A DNA stretch of 64,000 nucleotides from Pseudomonadota bacterium (GTDB taxonomy: Bacteria > Pseudomonadota > Alphaproteobacteria > Caulobacterales > Caulobacteraceae). Below the pieces are notes generated by a model that had not been told where the DNA came from, made no database searches, and saw only the letters and a list, made by a program, of their open reading frames with translations. Each line of letters opens with the position of its first letter. Within the stretch, counting starts at the first letter, position 1. The stretch lies in assembly GCA_018241995.1 (NCBI GenBank), contig JAFECT010000006.1:62001-126000 (forward strand), read 5' to 3'. A program made the position numbers and the translations under genes. Below, in pieces: positions 56,586-64,000 of this stretch.

Positions 56586-58373
56586 ATGGCCGCATATGAG
56601 TTCGTCGATCATCAGTTCGACGTGGTGGTCGTGGGCGCCGGCGGCTCGGGCCTGCGCGCGGCGCTGGGATGCGCCCAGGCGGGGCTGAAGACCGCCTGCG
56701 TGACCAAGGTCTTCCCGACCCGCTCGCACACCGTGGCCGCCCAGGGCGGCATCTCCGCCAGCCTCGGCAACATGGGCGAGGACGACTGGCGCTGGCACAT
56801 GTACGACACGGTGAAGGGGTCGGACTGGCTGGGCGACCAGGACGCCATCGAATACATGGTCCGCGAGGCCCCCAAGGCGGTCTATGAGCTCGAGCACTGG
56901 GGCGTGCCGTTCTCGCGCACCCCGGAAGGCAAGATCTACCAGCGCGCCTTCGGCGGCATGACCCGCAACTTCGGCGAGGCCCCGATCCAGCGCACCTGCG
57001 CGGCGGCCGACCGCACCGGCCACGCCATCCTGCACACCCTCTACGGTCAGTCGGTCAGGAACGAGGTCGACTTCTTCATCGAGTACTTCGCGCTCGACCT
57101 GATCATGGTCGACGGCGCGTGCCGGGGCGTCACCGCCCTGAAGCTCGACGACGGGACTCTGCACCGCTTCAACGCCAAGATGGTGATCCTGGCCACTGGC
57201 GGTTACGGCCGGGCCTATTTCACCGCCACCAGCGCCCACACCTGCACCGGCGACGGCAACGCCATGGTGCTGCGCGCCGGCCTGCCGCTGCAGGACATGG
57301 AGTTCGTGCAGTTCCACCCGACCGGCATCTATGGCGCGGGCGTGCTGATCACCGAAGGCGTGCGCGGCGAGGGCGGTTACCTGACCAATTCCGAAGGCGA
57401 GCGCTTCATGGAGCGCTACGCCCCCTCGGCCAAGGACCTGGCCTCGCGCGACGTGGTCTCGCGCTCCATGACCATCGAGGTGCGCGAGGGCCGGGGCGTG
57501 GGTCCGAACAAGGACCACATCTTCCTGCATCTGGACCACCTGGACCCGAAGATCATCCACGAGCGCCTGCCCGGGATCACCGAAAGCGCGCGGGTCTTCG
57601 CGGGCGTGGACGTGACCAAGCAGCCGATCCCGGTCCTGCCGACCGTGCACTACAACATGGGCGGCATCCCCACGAACTATCATGGTGAGGTGCTGACCAA
57701 GTCGGGCGCCGACCCCGACAAGGTCGTGCCGGGCCTGATGGCGGTGGGCGAGGCGGCCTGCGTCTCGGTGCACGGCGCCAACCGGCTGGGCTCCAATTCG
57801 CTGATCGACCTGGTGGTGTTCGGCCGCGCGGCGGGTCTGCGCGCCGCCGAGATCGTCGAGAAGGGCGCGACCCTGCCCGAGACGCCCAAGTCGGTCACCG
57901 ACAGCCACCTGGATCGCCTGGACCGCTTCCGCAACGCCTCGGGATCGACGCCCACCGCCGAGCTGCGCCTGAAGATGCAGAAGGCCATGCAGGAAGACGC
58001 GGCGGTGTTCCGCACTGGCGAGACCCTGGCCCAGGGCGTGCAGCGGCTGGACGCGATCTGGAACCAGTCAAAGGACATCGGCGTCACCGACCGCGGCCTG
58101 GTCTGGAACTCCGACCTGATCGAGACCCTCGAATACGACAACCTGATCGGCCAGGCCCTGGTGACCATCAACGGCGCCCTGAACCGCCAGGAAAGCCGGG
58201 GCGCCCATGCGCGGGAGGACTTCCCCGAGCGCGACGACAAGAACTGGATGAAGCACACCCTGGCGTGGCTCGATCTGACGACCGGCAAGGTCAAGATCGA
58301 CTACCGCCCTGTGCACGCCTACACCTTGTCGAACGAAATCAAATACATCGAACCCAAGGCCCGGGTGTACTGA
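56586..58373 (+). CDS. sdhA: Succinate dehydrogenase flavoprotein subunit
   Basis: A 595-residue flavoprotein. The FAD-binding [14 protein letters not shown] comes first. [16 protein letters not shown] holds the His that carries covalent [24 protein letters not shown] and [19 protein letters not shown] are the other signatures. It oxidises succinate to fumarate. Its stop overlaps the sdhB start by one base (TGATG). Confidence 0.97.
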   Translation: MAAYEFVDHQFDVVVVGAGGSGLRAALGCAQAGLKTACVTKVFPTRSHTVAAQGGISASLGNMGEDDWRWHMYDTVKGSDWLGDQDAIEYMVREAPKAVYELEHWGVPFSRTPEGKIYQRAFGGMTRNFGEAPIQRTCAAADRTGHAILHTLYGQSVRNEVDFFIEYFALDLIMVDGACRGVTALKLDDGTLHRFNAKMVILATGGYGRAYFTATSAHTCTGDGNAMVLRAGLPLQDMEFVQFHPTGIYGAGVLITEGVRGEGGYLTNSEGERFMERYAPSAKDLASRDVVSRSMTIEVREGRGVGPNKDHIFLHLDHLDPKIIHERLPGITESARVFAGVDVTKQPIPVLPTVHYNMGGIPTNYHGEVLTKSGADPDKVVPGLMAVGEAACVSVHGANRLGSNSLIDLVVFGRAAGLRAAEIVEKGATLPETPKSVTDSHLDRLDRFRNASGSTPTAELRLKMQKAMQEDAAVFRTGETLAQGVQRLDAIWNQSKDIGVTDRGLVWNSDLIETLEYDNLIGQALVTINGALNRQESRGAHAREDFPERDDKNWMKHTLAWLDLTTGKVKIDYRPVHAYTLSNEIKYIEPKARVY

Positions 58374-59161
58374 TGGTCGAGCTGACGCTTCCGCGTAATT
58401 CCAAGGTCAAGACCGGCAAGCGCTGGAAGGCCGCCGCCGACGCCAAGTCGGGCGCGGTCAAGACCTTCAAGATCTACCGCTACGACCCCGAGGCCGGCGG
58501 CAATCCGCGCTGGGATGCTTACGAGGTCGACACCTCCAAACACGGCCCGATGGTGCTGGACGCCCTGATCCACATCAAGAACACCATCGACCCGACGCTG
58601 ACCTTCCGCCGGTCGTGCCGCGAGGGCATCTGCGGCTCGTGCGCCATGAACATCGACGGGCGCAACACGCTCGCCTGCACCAAGGGCTGGGACGAGTTCA
58701 AGGGCGACACCATCGCGATCTCGCCCCTGCCGCACATGCCGGTGGTCAAGGACCTGGTCCCGGACCTGAACCTGTTCTACGCCCAGTACGCCTCCATCGA
58801 GCCCTGGCTGCACACCAAGACGCCCGAGCCCGACAAGGAGTGGCTGCAGACGCCGAAGGACCGCGAGAAGCTCGACGGCCTCTACGAGTGCATCCTCTGC
58901 GCCTGCTGCTCGACCTCGTGCCCCAGCTACTGGTGGAACCAGGAGAAGTACCTGGGTCCGGCGGCGCTTCTACAGTCCTACCGGTGGCTTGCAGATTCGC
59001 GCGACGAGGCCACCGGCGAACGGCTCGACGCCATCGAGGACCCGTTCAAGCTCTATCGCTGCCACACCATCATGAACTGCGCCCAGGTGTGTCCGAAGGG
59101 CCTGAACCCGGCCAAGGCCATCGCCGAAACCAAGAAGATGCTGGCGCGCCGCGCCGGCTGA
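58373..59161 (+). CDS. sdhB: Succinate dehydrogenase iron-sulfur subunit
   Basis: A 262-residue subunit with the 2Fe-2S motif CREGICGSC and a later Cys in NTLACTKG, then the 4Fe-4S/3Fe-4S motifs [16 protein letters not shown] and [17 protein letters not shown]. It carries electrons from FAD to the membrane subunits. Last gene of sdhCDAB; the Sel1-repeat gene follows 17 bases later. Confidence 0.97.
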   Translation: MVELTLPRNSKVKTGKRWKAAADAKSGAVKTFKIYRYDPEAGGNPRWDAYEVDTSKHGPMVLDALIHIKNTIDPTLTFRRSCREGICGSCAMNIDGRNTLACTKGWDEFKGDTIAISPLPHMPVVKDLVPDLNLFYAQYASIEPWLHTKTPEPDKEWLQTPKDREKLDGLYECILCACCSTSCPSYWWNQEKYLGPAALLQSYRWLADSRDEATGERLDAIEDPFKLYRCHTIMNCAQVCPKGLNPAKAIAETKKMLARRAG

Positions 59162-59178
59162 TCCTGAGGCGGGGGCAG

Positions 59179-60072
59179 ATGATCCCGCTTGTCCTGACCC
59201 TCGCGCTGCTGGCTGGCGACGGCCCGACCGCGGCGGACCTGCTGCGCGGCGCGGTCGACGACCTGCAGGCCGGGCGCACGGCGCAGGGCCTCGATGCGTT
59301 GGCCCGGGCCGACCGCGCCGGCAATACCCAGGCGCGCGAGTTGCTGGGCGAGATCTATTTCGGTGGGCTGGCGGGTGTGAAGCCCGACCCGGCCCGCGGC
59401 TGCGGCTACTTCGAGGGCGCCGCCCAGGCGGGGTTGGGGTCAGGCGCGCACAACTACGCCCAATGCTTCTATGACGGCTCGGGCCGGCGTCGCGATCTGG
59501 CGCAGGCGCGCGCCTGGTACGCCAAGGCGATCGGCTTCGGCTTCGTGCAGTCGCGCTGTGCGCTCGGCAACATGCTGGTGCGCGGCGAGGGCGGCGAGAA
59601 GAACGCCGAGGCGGGGCTGAAGCTGTGCCGCGAGGGCGCCGAGGCCGGCGATGCCAACGCCCAGACCGACCTCGGCGAATACTATCTGAACGGCCAGGTG
59701 CTCCCGCGCGACTTCGCCCAGGCCCACGCCTGGTTCGAGAAGGCCGCCGCGCAAGGCCACGCCAACGCCCTGTTCCACCTGGGCTCCATGTCCTGGAACG
59801 GCGACGGGACGCCCAAGGATCGCGCGCAGGCGGGCCGCTGGTACCGGCAGGCCTACGAAGCCGGCCGGCCGGAGGCTGCGCTCTATGTCGCCGACGCCGC
59901 CGTGCTCCAGGCCCGGGACGCGGGCATGACCACGCCGGAAGGGCGCCAGGCGCTGGAGGAGGCGCGGCGCTGGTATGGCCTCGCGCTCAAGGCGCCGCTG
60001 GACGCCAAACAGCGCGCCCATGCGAGCGAGGGCCTGAAGACCGTCGAGGCGGCCCTGGCGGCCAGGCCCTGA
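59179..60072 (+). CDS. Sel1-repeat protein
   Basis: A 297-residue protein with a short hydrophobic N-terminus (IPLVLTLALLAG) and at least four Sel1-type repeats, such as GCGYFEGAAQAGLGSGAHNYAQ and DFAQAHAWFEKAAAQGHANALFHLG. Sel1 proteins are solenoid scaffolds for protein-protein contact. It is probably periplasmic and co-transcribed with sdhCDAB, but no known link to complex II exists. Confidence 0.82.
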   Translation: MIPLVLTLALLAGDGPTAADLLRGAVDDLQAGRTAQGLDALARADRAGNTQARELLGEIYFGGLAGVKPDPARGCGYFEGAAQAGLGSGAHNYAQCFYDGSGRRRDLAQARAWYAKAIGFGFVQSRCALGNMLVRGEGGEKNAEAGLKLCREGAEAGDANAQTDLGEYYLNGQVLPRDFAQAHAWFEKAAAQGHANALFHLGSMSWNGDGTPKDRAQAGRWYRQAYEAGRPEAALYVADAAVLQARDAGMTTPEGRQALEEARRWYGLALKAPLDAKQRAHASEGLKTVEAALAARP

Positions 60073-60167
60073 GGCGCTTGCGCCGCTGAAAGCGACTTTC
60101 CGATCCTTAACTTGCCGCAGCCGGCCCCCGGGCGGAGGGTCGCCTATCCGTCGGAAGGGAGGTCCGC

Positions 60168-60704
60168 ATGACCCGTCTCGTTCCCGCCTTGGCCGCTGTC
60201 GCCACGCTCGCGCTTGCCGGCGCAGCCCAGGCTCAACCGGCTTCGCCGCCCGCCTGCGCCACGCCGGAGTTCCGCGCGCTCGACTTCTGAGCCGGCGACT
60301 GGGACCTGGATTTCGACGCCTCGCCCGGCGTGCTCGGCCACGCGACCAACCACATCACCAAGGACGAGTACGGTCCCTGCGTCATCGCCGAGCACTTCAG
60401 CCTGCCGGCGACCCGGTACGTGGGCGGCTCCTACTCGATCTACGACCCGGCGGCGAAGCTGTGGCGCCAGACCTGGGTCGACAACCAGGGCGGCGTGTTC
60501 GTGCTGACCGGCGGGCCGGTGCAGGGCCAGCCCTACGTCTTCGAACTGCGCACGACCGAGCCGGTGGGGCCGAAGCACGTGATCATGCGCATGATCTGGG
60601 AAAAGGCCGACGCCGACCGCCTGACCTGGCGCTGGCAGGCGCAGCAGCCTGACGGGTCGTGGAAGGACAGCTGGGTCCTGCGCTACGCGCGCCACAAGGC
60701 CTAG
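60168..60704 (+). pseudogene. Secreted DUF1579-like gene with in-frame TGA at codon 41
   Basis: The frame runs from the ATG at 60168 to 60704 (178 codons) except for a TGA at 60288-60290. Codons before it encode a signal peptide (TRLVPALAAVATLALAGAAQA) and FRALDF; codons after it continue AGDWDLDFDASPG. In related proteins a Trp is expected here (the DFW.GDWD pattern), so one TGG-to-TGA change explains the break. Downstream reading stays open and well biased to the normal stop. Distant relative of the genes at 4635 and 5255. Confidence 0.85.
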
Positions 60705-61027
60705 GGGCACAGCGCCCGGTGCAGGTCCAGCCAGGCCTGCAACAGTTTCAGCCCCTCCGCGTCCGGCCGATAGAGCCTGCGGCCCTCGACCTCGGTCACG
60801 TCGACCAGGCGCGCCAGCCTGAGCGCGCGCAAATGCTGCGAGACCGCGGGGCGCGAGACCGGCAGGTGAGCGGCCAACTCGCCCACGGTCTGGGGCCGCG
60901 CCGCCAGCCGTTCATAGATCGTCCGCCGCATCGGATCGCCCAGGGCCGCGAACACCGGCGCCGCCGGCCGCGTGCGGGCGGACCGGCGCGGGGGCCTGCG
61001 TTCGGGCGCGGGCAGCGGCGCAGACAT
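60701..61027 (-). CDS. ArsR family transcriptional regulator
   Basis: A 108-residue winged-helix regulator: FAALGDPMRRTIYERLAARPQTVGELAAHLPVSRPAVSQHLRALRLARLVDV (residues ~27-77) and GRRLYRPD. No metal-binding Cys pair is seen, so it resembles the SdpR/NolR branch rather than a metal sensor. The ATG at 61027 trims a doubtful extension. Divergent from the VOC-protein gene across 83 bases, its likely target. It overlaps the broken DUF1579-like gene by 4 bases. Confidence 0.87.
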   Translation of the reverse strand: MSAPLPAPERRPPRRSARTRPAAPVFAALGDPMRRTIYERLAARPQTVGELAAHLPVSRPAVSQHLRALRLARLVDVTEVEGRRLYRPDAEGLKLLQAWLDLHRALCP

Positions 61028-61110
61028 GGGCCGAGGTAAGTTCAAACTTACCCGCTTGGCAAGCGGCGCGGCGGCGCCCGATGGTCCGCGCGACAAGGGA
61101 GAAGACGACC

Positions 61111-61449
61111 ATGATCAACGGCGCCCATGTGGTGATCTGTTCAAAGAATGCGGAGGTCGACCGCGCCTTTCTGCGCGATGTGCTGGGCTTTCCCCACGTC
61201 GATGTCGGCCAGGGCTGGCTGATCTTCGCCCTGCCGCCGTCCGAGGTCGCCGTGCATCCCTCCGACGAGAACGACCTGCACGAGCTGTTCCTGATGACCG
61301 ACGACCTGGACGCGGAAATGAAGAAGCTCAAGGCCAACGGCGTCGCGTGCGAGGAGCCGACCCAGCAGGGCTGGGGTCGCCTGACCCGCGTCGCCCTGCC
61401 CGGCGGCGGCAAGCTCGGCCTCTATCAGCCCCGGCACCAGCGGCCTTAA
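61111..61449 (+). CDS. VOC (glyoxalase-fold) family protein
   Basis: A 112-residue single VOC domain. The start MINGAHVVICSKNAEVDRAFLRDVLGF is typical, and LHELFLMTDDLDAEMKKLKANGVACEEP carries candidate metal ligands. Members are bleomycin-resistance-like binders, glyoxalases or dioxygenases. An AAGGGAGAAG site precedes the ATG at 61111. The ArsR/VOC divergent pair suggests self-regulated control of a small-molecule response. Confidence 0.85.
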   Translation: MINGAHVVICSKNAEVDRAFLRDVLGFPHVDVGQGWLIFALPPSEVAVHPSDENDLHELFLMTDDLDAEMKKLKANGVACEEPTQQGWGRLTRVALPGGGKLGLYQPRHQRP

Positions 61450-61461
61450 GCGCCGCATTGA

Positions 61462-62642
<1,181 letters not shown>

Positions 62643-62726
62643 CGGCGCGCCTTGGCGGGTGCATCCGCTTGACAGGCTTGCATCCCAAGCAGAACCGTTA
62701 ACGCCTGGACGGGGGAGGGCGGGGCC

Positions 62727-63602
62727 GTGGAAGTCTCCTATTTCAGCGCCGCCAGCCTGCTGGCGCTGGCTATCTTCCTCTTGGTGATGATCCCGCGCGC
62801 CCTGTGGCACCTGGCGCAGTCCCTGCTCGGCGGTCTGTTCGGCCACCGGCCGGAACGCGATCCCTGGCTGGTCGTCATCGCCGTGGCCTTCCTGCTGTGC
62901 GCGGGCCTGGGTGTCGTCTCGGGCGTGTTCAACGACACGGCGCAGAGCCTGGTCCACGACCGCGAGCTGGTGGTGCTGAGCTTCCTGTTCTTCGCCGCGC
63001 CTGCGGTGCTGCAGGTGATGCGCGCCTGGAGCGCCAGCCACACCAAGAAGGTCGTGGTCCTGTCCCATGCCATGGTGGCGCTGGCGATCCTGTCGCTGCC
63101 CGCCAGCATGGCGATCCCGACCGCGGCCCTGATGCAGGCGCATGTCCTGCCGACGGCCGCGGCGCCCGGCCCGGACCAAGCCGCTGCGGCGCCCGCGGCG
63201 CCCGCAGACAACCCCGCCGCCGCCATCGCCGACGCGGGCTTCTTCACCGACAACGAGGTCGCCAACGACCCGGTCGACTACCCGATCGCCACCTGGATGC
63301 GCGCCAACCTGACCTTTCAGCGGCAAATGCCGAACATCGACGGCGAACGCGGCCGCAACTTCTTCCGCGAGATTCCGACCTACACCGGCTTCTGGTTCGA
63401 CCAGACCACCAACGCCCTGAGCTTCGAAGCCACCGACACCTTCGGCGTAATCGTCAGCCGCATCACCCATGTGCGGGCGAACCTCGGCTTCTCGGCCATG
63501 GTGTTCCTCTACAAGCTGCTGTGCGCTCTGGTGCTGGTGGCGGTGACCTGGTCCAGCCTGATCCGTCCGATCTTCCACCGGGCCGACAGGATGGCGTCCT
63601 AG
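62727..63602 (+). CDS. Multi-pass membrane protein of unknown function
   Basis: A 291-residue protein with TM helices near 7-25, 47-70, 80-100 and 112-135, a Pro/Ala-rich loop, a soluble domain (residues ~160-250) and a last TM near 258-278. GTG start with a GGGGGAGG site. I see no recognisable family motif. Convergent with the HAD hydrolase gene 18 bases on. Confidence 0.7.
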   Translation: MEVSYFSAASLLALAIFLLVMIPRALWHLAQSLLGGLFGHRPERDPWLVVIAVAFLLCAGLGVVSGVFNDTAQSLVHDRELVVLSFLFFAAPAVLQVMRAWSASHTKKVVVLSHAMVALAILSLPASMAIPTAALMQAHVLPTAAAPGPDQAAAAPAAPADNPAAAIADAGFFTDNEVANDPVDYPIATWMRANLTFQRQMPNIDGERGRNFFREIPTYTGFWFDQTTNALSFEATDTFGVIVSRITHVRANLGFSAMVFLYKLLCALVLVAVTWSSLIRPIFHRADRMAS

Positions 63603-63620
63603 AACGACGCCTTCGCGCCC

Positions 63621-64000
63621 CTAGACCAGCACGATCCCCTCATGCCGCGCGATGCGGCCCAGGATGCCCTTGACGATGATGTCGAGCGCCGAGCCGTCGG
63701 TGTAGTCGGCCGAGGCCACGAAGTTCACCCGGTCCTCGGCGATCAGCCGGTGGATCTTCGACTGGTTGGCCAGCTCGGTTTCGGGGTCATAGACCGCGAT
63801 GGAGTGACCGCCCTTGGAGTGCATCATCTTCATGGTCGGCACATCGGTGTCGCCGTCGCCGATGAAGATCATCCGCTCGAACGGCACCGGCCGCTGGTCC
63901 TTGGGCATGTAGCGGTTGATCTTCTCGTGCTCGTAGTTGTTCAGCACGCCCTTGTTGATGCGGAACAGGTACTGGGTCTTGGTGGTGTAGTTGATGCCCA
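63621..64000 (-). CDS. HAD-superfamily hydrolase, C-terminal part only
   Basis: The frame is open on the minus strand to the window edge, so the N-terminus, with the nucleophile DxD, is cut off. The visible part reads FERMIFIGDGDTDVPTMKMM, the HAD motif III/IV with paired Asp, then HSIAVYDP. It is a haloacid-dehalogenase-type phosphatase. The substrate is not visible. Confidence 0.85.
   Translation of the reverse strand, partial: GINYTTKTQYLFRINKGVLNNYEHEKINRYMPKDQRPVPFERMIFIGDGDTDVPTMKMMHSKGGHSIAVYDPETELANQSKIHRLIAEDRVNFVASADYTDGSALDIIVKGILGRIARHEGIVLV

Noticed and set aside
60288..60290. TGA as a selenocysteine codon
   Set aside because: Related proteins are expected to have Trp here, no SECIS-like hairpin was recognised right after it, and the family has no redox role.

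Overview
The window is high-GC, densely coded DNA from an alphaproteobacterium, most likely a Caulobacteraceae member (Caulobacter/Phenylobacterium type). This placement is inference from gene content: hemC-hemD-mic60-like-hemY, mdh next to sdhCDAB, three TonB-dependent receptors, many secreted peptidases and Tat-exported hydrolases, and a flagellar-rod-like peptide. No rRNA, CRISPR array, transposase, integrase or phage gene was seen.

Layout. 1-10.7 kb: the start of a GHKL ATPase gene, acetyl-CoA synthetase, a creatininase-family protein, RidA and HxlR proteins, two tandem secreted DUF1579-like proteins, an M20 peptidase, a Rieske protein, and gpsA-tsaD. Four long intergenic palindromic repeats of three sequence types lie here. 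10.8-15.1 kb: heme operon (hemC, hemD, a mitofilin-like gene, hemY-like) and tRNA-Thr(CGT). 15.1-26.4 kb: an accessory-looking stretch with a two-TM four-cysteine protein of unknown function, two Tat-exported alpha/beta hydrolases, a decayed chimera of two neighbouring gene families, a TonB receptor paired with a class A acid phosphatase, a D-amino-acid-oxidase-like flavoprotein whose motifs are circularly permuted, and a second receptor. 26.6-32.6 kb: a methyltransferase, a 2OG-oxygenase-like protein, a geranylgeranyl-reductase-like flavoprotein, a HExxH protein and an M28 peptidase.

32.7-42.9 kb: molybdenum cofactor genes in two blocks (moaD-moaE-moaB-moaC-moeA, then moaA and a moeB-like gene), separated by a lipase-like protein, a secreted protein, an M13 peptidase and an alpha/beta hydrolase. 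42.9-51.5 kb: a 1,125-residue GH18-like / NodB deacetylase / GT2 fusion, a third TonB receptor divergent from a TetR regulator, a DUF2306 protein, a membrane LytTR protein and a 73-residue flagellar-rod-like protein. 51.6-64 kb: tandem acetyltransferases, mdh, a HIT protein, sdhCDAB, a Sel1 protein, a secreted-protein gene broken by a TGA at an expected Trp codon, an ArsR/VOC divergent pair, a 2Fe-2S ferredoxin, a glycerate-kinase-like protein, a membrane protein and a truncated HAD hydrolase gene.

Functional links: mdh and sdhCDAB supply adjacent TCA steps; the hem operon makes uroporphyrinogen III; the moa/moe genes make molybdopterin, although no molybdoenzyme gene is present. Best candidates for something undescribed: the permuted oxidase, the chimeric pseudogene that samples it and the four-cysteine gene family, and the palindromic repeats. 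Most long open frames opposite real genes are codon-bias artefacts and are left out. Start sites were chosen by ribosome-binding site, overlap and family length, and are flagged where uncertain.
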